64,000 bases of DNA from Macrostomum hystrix (lineage: Eukaryota > Platyhelminthes > Macrostomidae): positions 11,306,001 through 11,370,000 of the forward strand of contig CATNEN010000001.1 of assembly GCA_950097015.1 (NCBI GenBank), read 5' to 3'. The notes beneath the pieces are model-generated. The model made no database searches and had not been told where the DNA came from. It worked only from the letters and a program-made list of their open reading frames with translations. Below are positions 13,201 through 25,400 of the stretch, in pieces; the first letter of the stretch is position 1; the number at the start of each line of letters is the position of its first letter. The translations under genes were made by a program, and so were the position numbers.

Positions 13201-15611
13201 AACACATCTAACAGGTCTATGCCCTGTCTAACAGCTTTATGTGCTGTCTAACAGATTCTTGTCCTGTCTAACAGTCTAACAAAATTAAAATAATTATTTC
13301 TAACAGGTTTATGTCCTATCTAATGGGTTTAGGTCCCATTTAATGAGTTTAGGTCCTGTCTAATGGGTTTAGGTCCTGTCTAATGGGTTTAGGTCCTGTC
13401 TAATGGGTTAAGGTCCTGTCTAATGGGTTAAGGTCCTATCTAATGGGTTTAGGTCCCATCTAATGGGTTTAGGTCCTGTCTAATGGGTTTAGGTCCTGTC
13501 TAATGGGTTTAGGTCCTATCTAATGGGTTTAGGTCCTATCTAATGGGTTTAGGTCCTATCTAATGGGTTTAGGTCCTGTCTAATGGGTTTAGGTCCTATC
13601 TAATGGGTTTAGGTCCTGTCTAACAGGTTTAGGTCCTGTCTAACAGGTTTATATCCTGTCTAAAACATCTAGGTCACTTTAGACACTTTGGAGAGGTTTT
13701 GGTTAAACAAATTATGTCCTGACTAACATAGATTACTACGTTTAAGCCCTGCGTAACAGTTTCTGGTAAGTGTCGATTTTAAGTGGGTTTAAAAAGAATT
13801 TGCACTAGCCGTTAAATAATTAATTGCAAACTACCATTCACTGCAGTCCGTTCAACTAGCCGAATATTTTGAGGCCAAGATTCGAGCCGACGCACGCTTC
13901 GAGATAATCGCCGAGCGACACCTCGGACTGGTCACGTTCAGGCTGAAGGTGCTCATGGCAGATTAAAGATCTCACTCTAAAATCTCAATGAGATCTCACT
14001 CTAAACTGTCAATGAGATCTCACTCTAAAATCTCAATGAGATCTCACTCTAAACTGTCAATAAGATCTCACTCTAAACTGTCAATGAGATCTCACTCTAA
14101 AATTTCAATCAGATCTCACTCTAAAATCTCAATGAGATCTCACTCTAAACTCTCAATGAGATCTCACTCTAAAATATCGATAAGATCTCACTCTAAAATC
14201 TCAATATGATCTCACTGTAAGATCTCAATGAGATCTCACTCTAAACTCTCAATGAGATCTCACTCTAAAATCTTAAATTGTCAGGGTGAAAACGCCAACA
14301 CGGAGACGCTGCTGAAGCGGGTGAACAGGTCCGGCCAGATCCACATGGTTCCGGCTGCATTGCGAGGCCGGTACATTATTCGATACACCGTCACCTCGCC
14401 GATGACAACCGAAGCTGATCTGGACTTTGACTACGGCGTCATTAGCGACATCGCCTGTCGGGTCCTGGCCGACGTTAGCCGGGAGCAGCATATGCAGCAG
14501 AAACAGCTGCAGTTGCAGCAGCAGCATCAGCAGCAGCAGCAGATGGCGATGCCACAGCAGCCGCGGCGACCGCCGAAACGAATCGGCGACTACCGGATGT
14601 CGCTGCTGCTTAGCAACGTCACCTCGCAGCCAAAGTTCGTTGACAGCTCATTCGCTGCTCTCACGGACAACCGCGAGCTGGCTAGGGTAAGATCCCAGAT
14701 CCTAGATCCTAGATCCCAGATCCCAGATCCTAGATCCCAGATCCTAGATCCCAGATCCTAGATCCCAGATCCTAGATCCCAGATCCTAGATCCCAGATCC
14801 TAGATCTCAGATCCTAGATCCCAGATCCTAGATCCCAGATCCTAGATCCCAGATCCTAGATCCCAGATCCTAGATCCCAGATCCTAGATCCCAGATCCTA
14901 GATCCCAGATCCTAGATCCCAGATCCTAGATCCCAGATCCTAGATCCCAGATCCTAGATCCCAGATCCTAGATCCCAGATCCTAGATCCCAGATCCTAGA
15001 TCCCAGATCCTAGATCCCAGATCCTAGATCCCAGATCCTAGATCCCAGATCCTAGATCCCAGATCCTAGATCCCAGATCCTAGATCCCAGATCCTAGATC
15101 CCAGATCCTAGATCCCAGATCCTAGATCCCAGATCCTAGATCCCAGATCCTAAGTCTTAAGGAGTCTTCAATCTTGACCCAATCCATGTCGCAGGACTTC
15201 CGCAGCCAACTCTCCGTGTGGGTGAGCAGTCGGCCGCTTTCCTTCTCGCCAATCGCCGGCGGTCGCTCAGCCGCTGCCGCTGCGGCTGCCGCCATGCGCG
15301 GTCAGAAGAGCCTCGACTACGGCGGCGGCGTTGTCGGCGGTTGCTGCATGACGCCTCAGCAGCAGGCAGCGTCGACGTCGTCTTGTCGCCGAATTGTTCG
15401 GCCCTCTCGAGGTCGCCTAAACTCGCTCGACTCCAAAGTTGATGGTCTGGTTGTGAGCAGCCTCAGCGAGGCCGATCCGGACGCTGAGCAAGAGGAAGAG
15501 GCTTCAGTTGATGATGACGACGAAGAGGACGACGATGAAGAAGAAGAAGAAGCCGAAGGTCAAGGTCAAGAAAACACAGAGGAGACGGTTCAGAAGAAGA
15601 TAGAAAACTGA
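8427..15611 (+). CDS. Histidine decarboxylase-like PLP enzyme (group II aromatic amino-acid decarboxylase family)
   Basis: Ten exons: 8427-8627, 8935-9171, 10662-10802, 10919-11129, 11730-11892, 12896-12986, 13059-13157, 13847-13948, 14285-14686, 15195-15611. They sum to 2064 nt (687 aa) in one open frame. The start is the ATG just behind the acceptor-like ctcttcag; the longer frame upstream runs into the GATA array. Visible landmarks are His195 in AHSSVEKA (ring stacking on PLP), Asp274 in LHVDAAYAG, the PLP-binding Lys306 in NPSKW, the catalytic-loop Tyr335 and Ser355 in [10 protein letters not shown]. Family knowledge: human HDC has Ser at the last site where DOPA decarboxylase has Gly, but tyrosine decarboxylases also have Ser. 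Similarity over [17 protein letters not shown] and TVTSPMTT favours HDC. The product would make histamine (or tyramine) in the cytosol. After the catalytic core comes a Q-rich and then acidic tail of about 200 aa. Intron 3 has a GC donor. Family confidence is near certain; the exact substrate is about 0.6. Confidence 0.93.
8628..8934 (+). other. Intron 1 of the decarboxylase, diverged repeats
   Basis: Opens with gtgagt and ends with cttccag. It contains degenerate copies of a gtcattgatttcagtcatt-type motif, which looks like an old decayed tandem array. Confidence 0.75.
9217..9442. repeat. 20-bp minisatellite in decarboxylase intron 2
   Basis: About eleven almost identical tctctaatgtcactctccgg units, starting about 45 bp after the gtgagt donor. 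The rest of the intron (9443-10084) is AT-rich with no recognised element. Confidence 0.92.
10085..10650. repeat. ATCA tetranucleotide array in decarboxylase intron 2
   Basis: Long run of (ATCA)n with scattered variants, interrupted near 10500-10540, ending just before the exon 3 acceptor at 10660-10661. Confidence 0.92.
10803..10804 (+). other. GC 5' splice site of decarboxylase intron 3
   Basis: The frame requires exon 3 to end after the codons for CSDQ. The next bases are gcaaga, preceded by cag, which is the classic context of minor GC-AG introns. The acceptor is caaattag, with exon 4 beginning at AHSSVEKA. No GT in the right frame is available. Confidence 0.85.
11255..11705. repeat. Tandem repeat in decarboxylase intron 4
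   Basis: Units built on tctgacacttatatctgaca with nested 11-13-bp variants, beginning within about 30 bp of the gtgagc donor and running almost to the acceptor at 11729. Confidence 0.9.
11897..12890. repeat. 19-20-bp minisatellite filling decarboxylase intron 5
   Basis: About 50 copies of tcactccatgtcctagattg. The first unit overlaps the 5' splice site and the last ends a few bases before the acceptor, so the intron is essentially all repeat. Confidence 0.95.
13195..13660. repeat. 20-bp minisatellite in decarboxylase intron 7
   Basis: Tandem gtcctgtctaatgggtttag units, with diverged copies at both ends that use taacaggttta. Confidence 0.93.
13972..14280. repeat. 24-bp minisatellite in decarboxylase intron 8
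   Basis: About thirteen units built on gagatctcactctaaaatct, starting about 20 bp after the donor and ending at the exon 9 acceptor. Confidence 0.93.
14690..15152. repeat. 14-bp minisatellite in decarboxylase intron 9
   Basis: More than 30 almost perfect agatcctagatccc units. The array begins at about position +4 of the intron. Each unit holds GATC and CTAG sites. Confidence 0.95.
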
Positions 15612-15634
15612 TAAGGAAGTCTCATTTTCAAGTG

Positions 15635-15640
15635 AATAAA
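15635..15640 (+). terminator. Poly(A) signal of the decarboxylase gene
   Basis: AATAAA 24 bp after the stop codon, the only canonical signal close behind this gene. Confidence 0.7.
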
Positions 15641-17662
15641 ATTTATACAACAAAAACTATGAAATCGTGTACTTAGTGTTGTATAGTAGAGCATGTTTTG
15701 TGTTTTTAAAGTCCAAGGCAACTTATTAAAGTATCAAATTACTTCCTATAGTTTGTTTTTTGGTCATGTAGAATTAAAACAATTTTTTTTGTTTTTTTAA
15801 GAGCTAGAATTAAACAATAGTTTTATTAATATTGATTCTATTGAAATTTGATAGTCTAAGTAGCTAGTTTCGCAATTTTTGCTGAATCAAACTATTTAAA
15901 TGTTTTGTTGTTTTTTATTTGTTTATTAGTTCTATTTAGTAGTTTAGATACATTTAATTTAGTGTTAGACTAGTAGCATGCTTCGAAATGTTTTGATTAA
16001 GCAATTAGAAACTACATTATCACTTTTATTTCAAACTAAAAAACGTTTTGGATGAGGTTTAAATATGTCTAACTATTTTGATACTTTGTTATGATGTTTA
16101 TTTTGAGTGCAGCATTTTTTTCGATTTTAACATATACTTTAGTTGAGTCGTTCCCGAAGGATTTAAATATACTCAATTAAACTGCTTTTATGTAACATAA
16201 CCACACATGTCTGCGCTATATTACAGGTATTAAGTAAAGTGATTGTCATAAAAATTGTCACAGGCTGTTAAAATACTGATCGATTTCGTAAGTTTAGTTT
16301 GTTTTATCGGATTCCAACTTTTTAACCTTTCGTAAATTTGTTAAGCTAGCTTTCTTTATTAACTAAACTATACTCAGTATTTAACATTTCGCTTACTTAC
16401 CCGGATCTACCAAATAATCTAATTCGATTATTGGATTTATCGCTTATTCGTTCATAACTTATCAAATTTGTTTAAATTTCTCGAACAAATAAATTTTCGA
16501 ATTCCGTTATATATCCTGCTTAATTTGTAGTGATAAAAATCCGTTACGCTTTTAACATTCGTAAAGTATTTACGCACCGGCACATTTTTATCAATTTGAA
16601 TCATTTTTTAGCTTGTCACGATTCTCATTAATATTACTGTAAAATGCTGCAAAGGCGTGTAGACTGGAACATATGGTACTTGATAATCATTGCCTGCTGA
16701 GCGACGCCAGGGCGCCCGACACTGCCTCCGGCGCGGACCATGTTCGCGCGCTGGCTCTGCGGCGCATCATTTGACGCCGCCCCCCTGACGTTTGGGGCTT
16801 GCGTATTTTGTTGTTGTTGTTGTTGTTGTTGATAATCAGCTTTATGCAACTGTTACTGCGAATGTAATGCACAAGCGCTACAACTCTAGAAGACCATATT
16901 CTAGAGAACTTCAGGATTCGTAATCGTATCGGATATGAAGCTGTTAGCTTGTAAAAAACTCGAAATACGCACTTGCAAATTAATTCTAATCTTGGCTGGA
17001 TTATCATTGCATCCTGTCTACTAAAGTCTAATGAGAGTCAAGTCAGCAAAGCATAGGTCCGGCACAGGAACTGATGATTGTGCCTCACACGCCCGTCTTA
17101 GCGACTCGGCACAATGTCAAAGCATTTTCTTATGAGCGCTCTTAACTTGAAATATTTTAGTTGTGAGTTGCTCCATTATTCAAAATGATTGAAACTATCG
17201 GTATTCCGTGTTTCTATAAAATTTCACACACTGCTCTGTGACTTCTAAACGATAACTAGTACTGCAAGTAGAATATAACAACAAGTCAAACAGTTTTTAG
17301 CAATACCTGATATTTTAGTATTCCAGAACAGTCTCGGATCTGCATCGCAAATGACATTCTACGTCGTATATTATAAAAACATGCGAGCTATTACTGGATT
17401 TTAATTTTAATCTATGAACTATTTTCTATCGTATTCAAAAAAAAATATTTTTATTTAGTACAAAAGCACATTGATTAGGTTTGCTTGTTTTGGGGCCACG
17501 TATGCTGCACAATGATGTTAGCTAACGAATGTGCTGAAAGCGAGTAAGAGGTTAGCTTGGATTCGCTTTGGCAAAAATGTGATACCTAGCTCTTCAAAAA
17601 GCGATTAACGCAAATTGACACAAGGCAAACGTCACATGCAGCTCTACCGAGGATTCTGGTTC
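15641..17662. other. AT-rich intergenic stretch with a GC-rich island
   Basis: Mostly AT-rich. A GC-rich island at about 16690-16800, next to a run of TTG triplets, gives a short minus-strand Q-rich frame. It could be the end of a decayed element or a stray exon. No gene is supported. Confidence 0.4.
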
Positions 17663-18375
17663 TCATTTGAATAGTTTGCGAAACTTCACCCACAAGCCGC
17701 TTTTCTCGATCTCATCACCAACACTGGCGTCGGCAAAGTCCAGCATGAGGCAGCGTCCGAGGCTCTGGCTGTACAGAGCAGCCCGGCACTCCCAGCGTTG
17801 GTAACATCGCCAAAGCCAACTAACTTGGTGATCCATAGATAGTTCTGTGTAGCAGTAATAGGAGCTGATATTGCCCAGCTTCAGAAAGTCCACCTGCTCA
17901 AAATACGGACTCTGTCGCGTTTCAATTGGCTGGCAGACAACTTGGTAACGGTAGATGTGCTTCGAGTCAAACAAGCCGCCCGACTTTAGTCCGAGAAAGT
18001 CGTTCGTGTCGAAATTGCTCGTTGGATAGCCGGTCAACCAATCGAGGGAGGTGTTGGCCGCCACTGGCAGTAGGGTGCCATTGCCCATCTGCCAGCCATC
18101 TCTATTACTGCCGCGCTCCACCAGTAGGTCGGTGACTCCGACCCAAACGTCAGTTAAAGATGCCTGACGCATGCGAATGAACTTGCCAGGATCCATGACC
18201 AGCTCGCCGCCGATAGACAGACAGCTAGGTTTGAGCGGCATTGCACCACTGCACTGACAAGCCGCTGTAAAACTTCAGGCAGATACCGTTCGTATCCGCG
18301 AAGGGCGCCTGGCAGTTGATGGTGGTAGCTGCTGTCGTCTACTGAGAGTAAGACAATTGACGATATCAGTCGCAT
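17663..18375 (-). pseudogene. C-type lectin-like (plus PAN-like) protein, frame broken
   Basis: The main frame (17663-18241) shows the C-terminal half of a C-type lectin-like domain: GGEL, then WVGVTD, DGW, and DWLTGYP. A cysteine-containing segment follows that resembles a PAN/apple module (VVCQPIE, YYCYTEL, WRCYQRWEC, GRCLMLDF). The N-terminal half of the same domain (CQAPFADTNGICLKFY, then WCNAAQ) lies directly upstream on the minus strand, in a different frame. The switch falls at about 18225-18235, where one extra base puts a stop in the way, and there is no room for an intron. Known family order W..A...C...GGEL is restored if the shift is ignored, so the two parts belong together. This is either a pseudogene or an indel error in the assembly. 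A third frame further upstream offers a short hydrophobic stretch (MRLISSIVLLS) that may or may not be its signal peptide. The likely product would be secreted. Confidence 0.6.
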
Positions 18376-18712
18376 GGCGATGTGATTTCTATACTAGACC
18401 GTCAAGAGCCTTTGCAAGCTAGTTTGTTATGAGGGGGAAGTACTGCGGCTTTTCATCAATAATTGCCCCAGTGTTAGAATGAGACACTTTATAGGCGGAT
18501 CGTGGCAACTCCACTGGGCTGCAAGAATAAATTTATTCATTTCAACTGACTGCAGTTTTTTTAGAGGCAATACCTGCATATCTGCATGTGGTTGCCGGAC
18601 GATCGATTTAATGAGCTCCGACAACAAAAAATATTTTCGATGTTAAAACTGCAAAATATATTTTACAGATTAATTATTATTGTTGATTTGTTTTAACTGT
18701 CACAGGATTATT

Positions 18713-18935
18713 TTATAGGCCTTTTATGCATTGAGTATTTTCGTTATCGTATATATGCATGTCGGATGCATTTACTGCGCGCATGCCGTTGCCACAATTT
18801 TGACCAAAGCACGCGGGAACGCAATTCTTGAAACTCGTGATGTCAGCGTTTGATCCAGCTGGAGAGTTTGTCAGATAATCGCACATCCCTGTCATGACCC
18901 TCCCTCCCTTCTGGTCTCGTCTGATGTAACATCCT
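18713..18935 (-). CDS. Possible cysteine-rich exon upstream of the lectin-like gene
   Basis: An open minus-strand frame with regularly spaced cysteines (MCDYLTN, FKNCVPACFGQNCGNG, TQCIKGL), preceded by an acceptor-like taag/tag. It could be an N-terminal exon of the lectin-like gene or a separate secreted protein. I do not recognise a family, and exon borders are uncertain. Confidence 0.3.
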
Positions 18936-19079
18936 ACTTAGATTCCTTACACTGAGTAGCTAAGAAGCATATATAGAATAAAAAATAATAATTAATGCAG
19001 GTGGGCTGCCGGCGATGCCACATCATTTAGTGACACTAGACCCGCAGCCAGCGAGAAGACAATTCCGCCCATTCCGCAG

Positions 19080-19349
19080 ACTCCTGAGCACACACGCACA
19101 CAAATACCGTACGCAGGCACACTCTCACACAGGTATGAACATCTGCACTGACTTTCTCATCGTCAGGCAGTGAATGTACACTTCACTGTGCCTTGGAGGT
19201 TGGCCCTCAAGGGCGTAAATTGCACGACAAGCCCCCAAGCCTTCTCTCCGCGGCTGCGCCCCAAATGAATGTGGCCTCACCGGGGAATCGAACTTAGGGA
19301 CCGTGGTGCAAGAGGCAAACACGTTAACCGCTTTGCCACCCCACCCCCT
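19080..19349 (-). mobile_element. tRNA-derived SINE (family 2), minus strand
   Basis: Read on the minus strand it begins with a tRNA-like head: an A-box-like ggtggcaaagcggttaacg (about 19349-19331) and a B-box-like agttcgattcccc (about 19291-19279). The body contains gagggccaacctccaaggca. That body motif recurs at 22846-22866 and, in altered form, at 44612-44632. The 3' end is not clearly delimited. Confidence 0.7.
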
Positions 19350-22300
19350 GAAGCAAATTATTGGCCTTTTCTTCTACTCTGACAGTCGAGCTATTCTGTT
19401 TTCAAATATATAACTCTGCCAACCAGGCTGCTTAGCGGTTGATCTACTTGATCTCCTTATGGGCACTCGATTGACCTTCTGGTGTCGCGTTGATGTTCAG
19501 CAGCAAGAATTTCCGGTTTCATCAAGGGTGGACAGGGTTTCCGGTTTAAACTGACAAGTCGCTCTAATTGTTTCATCAAAGTTAACTTACAATCCTAAAC
19601 CAATTCATGTCAATAAATCGCTGAAACACGATTCGATTCATCACTTCGATAGGCACTTATTTCTCAATAGATCCACACACTGTTGCGTATAGCGATTCTA
19701 AGAAAATTCCAGTAGAGATGCCATCGTTAACGCGGAGTTGAGCTTTATAACAGTCTATAAAATTTTCCAGATCTTTAAAATTTTGTCTTAATTCTTTTCG
19801 TTTCACTTTGACTTTGTCTGTGCTCAAAATCGAAAGGCGTGTAGGAGTGTTTGTGATAAAAAGACATTTTCGTTTGACTGCGCACACACAGATTACTGAA
19901 AAGTAAAAACACTGATATTCTTGGGATCTGTGACACTTAATTTAGACTGACACATCCTTGATCATGCTTAATTGCACAGAATTTTGTCAATAGTATAGAT
20001 TCATGGATGCGTCCATGCAGGATTGACGTTTCATAATATTTTATGAAATTTTAATTTATATATTACTTTCCATATTGCTTCAACCCCGAGGCTTGCATAA
20101 TTAATTTTGCTTAGATGGTAAAATGATGTGAGTCAAATTAGAACGGTATTCATGAACGGAAACTCGTGCTTTTGCCAATGATGGACACGTTATAGCTAAA
20201 CACTTTATTCGAGTCAATTGGACTCCTTTTAATAGTTAAAATCACATTCGTACTGGGAAAGTCGAGCAGGATAACTTCCATGAGTTGGCCCCTTTTTTTA
20301 AATTACTTTTAGGGCGCTATTTTTTCAAACCGACTTCTCGTGAGGAAAGGTAAAGAGGGAATAGGCAATTAATAATTAAAAGTTTGCTAATTATAGAGAA
20401 GTCCTTGATTTTACCATGGAACTGAGGGCGCTACTATAGATAAAATAATTGTTGTTACTTGCGGATTTACAACGCTTTAACAAAACATGCTACTTGAGTC
20501 ACATATTTTAAGTTTAAAAGACGAAGCATGTGCTAAGAAGCTCGTAAGCTTCTCTTAGTTAATAAATTGTCACAAAAATATTTTGTTAGTAAAACTTTTT
20601 TAAATTAAGCACAAGTTTCTCTGAAAAATAAATGGGCAATGATGACGCGTGATGAATGTTAAGCTTCACTGAATGTTCTACGGAACAGTATTTCGGACAG
20701 ATCAAGCTCTACAATTTTTTGTCCTTATGAAATTTAAATAATTTTCAGTAAGCTTTCTTTCGTTTGTACAATATTTTTAGATTAAAAAGATGTAAAAAAT
20801 GAATTTAAAAGCGTCAAAGTATTTGACATCACTGTCCCGCGTTACGACTTCGTCGTCGAAACTTCTTCATATTGAAACAAGTGTTTATTTACTTTAAAAG
20901 CTGTTACAGAATCCGGCCTTATGCTATTATAAGGCCGGATTCAGGAGGCCGAATCAATGTTAATAGATTCAGTTTATCTATTAATTCTATTGAGATAAAC
21001 AAAAGGCAATTCGAGTCACATACTATAGTATCTGTGTAAAATCTAGTCCAACATCCTTAATTTTGGGCCTAGTGGCCTATATTAGCCATATATATATATT
21101 TTCAACCTATCTATTAAATCATAGTTGCTGATTCAATCATTATATACCTAAGCTAGGTAGTTATTCTTCTATGGCATCATATTCTTTAATTTAGGTTAAT
21201 ACATTCTTGGACTTGTACAGCTTTTCATTTATATTAAGTTACTATTTGTAATTTTGCAAAATTGTTTTGTGATTTTTAATGTAATAACACTTAATTGATT
21301 ATTAAGCCTTGACAGATTGGATGTGGTTTTGTTGGATATTTACTTATACCCAACAAACTAACTGTTGCTAGTTTGTCTGCCACTCTATTAGTATTGTATA
21401 AGTCTGGTAAAATATAATTGCTAAGCCTGAAGTCATCTTGTCTTCCTATCATTCTTAGTCTAGATCATGCTGGCCATAAGCCAAAATAAATTTGCCATAT
21501 TTCCTCATTTTATGTTAAATTTCACAAAATAGAAAACTGGCTAGAAGCTTTGTGCTAAATTATTCCAATCAGGAAAGGATGCCCAAAATTTAGAAATAAA
21601 TATGCAAAGTGGTTAGCATCATATAGTGTTTTAAACACTTGTTTAAATTTTTTAAACATGGAAACATGAAAATAACTTAGAATGCTTTACATTAGTGAAT
21701 AATACATCTATGAACAGTAACAAAAAGCAAAAATGTAAACAAAAAAATAATATAAATATGTATGCTGTAAAAAGCAACAAAGTTATATATCATTTGTAAA
21801 TTTTCTGTACAACAACATTGCACAAGTTGCAACCAAATTTCTGCTAATAAATGTATAATGTTATATGTAGTTATAGATTGGGTAGGGTAAGTTTTATGTG
21901 GTTTTGTAATGTGTGGGAACTTCACTATATATTGTTTGAAACTACTTTTTGGTTCTTAGCAAATTCTGATTGAAAACATGCATTTCTAGAACAAAATATG
22001 TGCCTGACCTATAGAATGATATTGAAGTGATTCAAGCCTATGTTTTCTATAATAATTATGCTTGGAATTTACATTTGCAGTTTTAAATGTCAGAATATCA
22101 GATCAGAAAAATCTGAGAGATTTGCAATCACTGGAAAACATCCAAGTTTTTGCAACTGTTAAGCAAAATGCAAAAGTAAATTTTTTAAGTTACTATGAGT
22201 AGTCAGTTTAAGAAAGTTTTGATGTTGATTATTGTACTTTTTTCATTAAGTACATTGATTTAAAAAAAGAAAATTTTTACTTTAAACTGAATTTCTCTTT

Positions 22301-22432
22301 TCAGCTCCAAATCATTTAATTTCTGTGGTTCTTAACAATTGAGTAAATATAGATTATAAGATTTTGTCTTTACTTTTGCAAAAAAACAGTATAGAAAGCT
22401 AGTTAACAGGGCAGCAGGGATCTCCCCCCAAA
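19350..22432. other. AT-rich intergenic stretch
   Basis: Long AT-rich sequence with no supported ORF. It contains one perfect hairpin (20909-20942, listed separately). At 22294-22304 a tctcttttcag acceptor-like site precedes the Sec16 start codon and may be a trans-splice or 5' UTR acceptor. Confidence 0.45.
20909..20942. other. Perfect 14-bp hairpin
   Basis: Left arm gaatccggccttat (20909-20922), a 6-nt loop, right arm ataaggccggattc (20929-20942). It is fully complementary and GC-richer than its surroundings. Confidence 0.9.
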
Positions 22433-25400
22433 ATGTCCTACTCATCTGGATCTGGTGGGCCGCCACCGCCGCCACAGTTCTACAATCCATCTGCATTTGC
22501 TGCTAGTCAAAGCCAATCTTCAACTTGGAATCAGTTTGGTGCTCAGCAGCAGCAGCAGCAGCGGTATTTGCCATCAATGTATGGGACTCCAGTGTTTCCT
22601 GGACAGGTTGGCGCGGCGGAATTGGATCCAAACAATTTCTTTTCCTCTTTCGGAGTGGCTAGTCCACCTAGGCCAACATTGCAGGAACATCAGCAGCCGT
22701 TGATGCAACCACAGCAGCATCAGCAGCAGCAGCAACCATATTATCAGAAGCGAGAGATTAGGTAATTCCAGTTTATTTAGATGATTACACTAGATTCCCA
22801 TGGTTGCACAATATTTTATGAGAAGCACAGTCAGAGCCTAGGGAGGCTTATTGTGCCATTTGTTGTGTCTATGAGGGCCAACCCCCAAGGCACTTAAAAA
22901 AAGTCAGAGCGGGACGGACAGAATTTCTCACTGTTGTTGGGTTTCCGCATAATGTCAGACCTCATGGCCTGTAACCACCCGCAGCAGCTTAGATCAGCCT
23001 GACACAGCCGGCCCCACTGCCGCAGCCTACGCTTGGCCAACCGCCACTCTGGACGATCTTAACGACGACGCCGCCTCTGGCGAAGTTGGCGGCGGCGACT
23101 GGAACGACATTGAATTGGACGCCGATTCTCGCGGCACCGGCAGCGGCAACGGAAGCGGCTTTGGAAATGGCGCAGTAGCGGAAGACGACAATCACTTGGA
23201 TCCGGGTTTCGGAGTTGTGTCTAACAGCGGCGCGCACAACCGCGAATATTATTCCTCGTCATCTGGCAGCGGCGAGGACGACGAAGAGGACGAAAATGAC
23301 GACGACGACGATCCCGAAGGTGGCGCTGGCCGCGATGATGATGATATTGTATCGTCTGGCGAAGCTTCTGATGTTGAAGATGTGGCACTCAGAGCAGACC
23401 AAATGCCCCATCAGGTGTATCAGCCTAATGCTGCTGCCGCTGCCGCGAATGCTGCAGCTTCTTTTGCTCCGCCAGTGTCTGCCGCCATTGCTTCCTCATT
23501 CTATTCCTACGCAAATGAGTCTGACAATGCGCAGTTTAATATGGCTAGTCAATTATTTCAGCAACGAGGCACTGAATCTGACTCAGAACAGCGTCAGCAG
23601 CGGCAGGAACAGCAGCAGAATGTTCAGGAACAACTTGAACAGCAAGAGTCTAATCCTAATACATTTAAACCTTTGACTATCAGTCACGACTATCAAATCA
23701 ATGAGCCTGCTATTGAATTCGATCAGCAGCAGCATTTTAAAGAGGAGTCCAGGCCTTCTAGCACTGACAGTCAGCAGCCAGTTTCTCAGGCTGCTCAGGA
23801 TTATCCTGACTATGCCCCCGGGTTCAACCAGGAACAATCTAGCCAGGTTTATCAGCCGCAGAGTGCCATCGGAGATGCTCAGGCGTCCGATCTACGCGTT
23901 CAATCGTCGGCTACTCCGCCAACTCCTTGGGATCAACAGGTTGATAATGCTGATCCTAGTGAAGCAAGCCAGGCTTATCAGCAGCAGTCTGCCCCTCCAC
24001 CAGCCAGCCAGGCATATCAGCAGCAGTCTGCCCCTCCTCCGCCAGCAAGCCAGGCTTATCAGCAGCAGTCTGCCTCTCCGCCAGCCAGCGAAGCTTATCA
24101 GCAGCAGTCTACCCCTCCACCAGCCAGCCAGGCGTATCAGCAGCAGTCTGCCCCTCCACCAGCCAGCCAGGCTTATCAGCAGCAGTCTGCCCCTCCACCA
24201 GCCAGCCAGACTTATCAGCAGCAGTCTGCCCCTCCTCCGCCAGCAAGCCAGGCTTATCAGCAGCAGTCTGCCTCTCCGCCAGCCAGCGAAGCTTATCAGC
24301 AGCAGTCTACCCCTCCACCAGCCAGCCAGGCGTATCAGCAGCAGTCTGCCCCTCCACCAGCCAGCCAGGCTTATCAGCAGCAGTCTGCCCCTCCACCAGC
24401 CAGCCAGACTTATCAGCAGCAGTCTGCCCCTCCTCCTCCAGCAAGCCAGGCTTATCAGCAGCAGTCTGCCCCTCCTCCTACAGCCAGCCAGGCTTATCAG
24501 CAGCAGTCTGCCCCTCCACCAGCCAGCCAGGCATATCAGCAGCAGTCTGCCCCTCCTCCGCCAGCAAGCCAGGCTTATCAGCAGCAGTCTGCCTCTCCGC
24601 CAGCCAGCGAAGCTTATCAGCAGCAGTCTGCCCCTCCTCCGCCAGCAAGCCAGGCTTATCAGCAGCAGTCTGCCCCTCCACCAGCCAGCCAGGCTTATCA
24701 GCAGCAGTCTGCACCTCCACCAGCCAGCCAGGCTTATCAGCAACAGTCTGCCCCTCCTCCACCCGCCAGCCAGGCTTATCAGCAGCAGTCTGCCCCTCCT
24801 CCGCCAGCAAGCCAGGCTTATCAGCAGCAGTCTGCCCCTCCACCAGCCAGCCAGGCTTATCAGCAGCAGTCTGCCCCTCCACCAGCCAGCCAGGCTTATC
24901 AGCAACAGTCTGCCCCTCCTCCACCCGCCAGCCAGGCTTATCAGCAGCAGTCTGCCCCTCCTCCGCCAGCAAGCCAGGCTTATCAGCAGCAGTCTGCCCC
25001 TCCTCCGCCAGCAAGCCAGGCTTATCAGCAGCAGTCTGCCTCTCCGCCAGCCAGCGAAGCTTATCAGCAGCAGTCTGCCCCTCCACCAGCCAGCCAGGCT
25101 TATCAGCAGCAGTCTGCCCCTCCACCAGCCAGCCAGGCTTATCAGCAACAGTCTGCCCCTCCTCCACCCGCCAGCCAGGCTTATCAGCAGCAGTCTGCCC
25201 CTCCTCCGCCAGCAAGCCAGGCTTATCAGCAGCAGTCTGCCCCTCCTCCGCCAGCAAGCCAGGCTTATCAGCAGCAGTCTGCCTCTCCGCCAGCCAGCGA
25301 AGCTTATCAGCAGCAGTCTGCCCCTCCACCAGCCAGCCAGGCTTATCAGCAACAGTCTGCCCCTCCTCCACCCGCCAGCCAGGCTTATCAGCAGCAGTCT

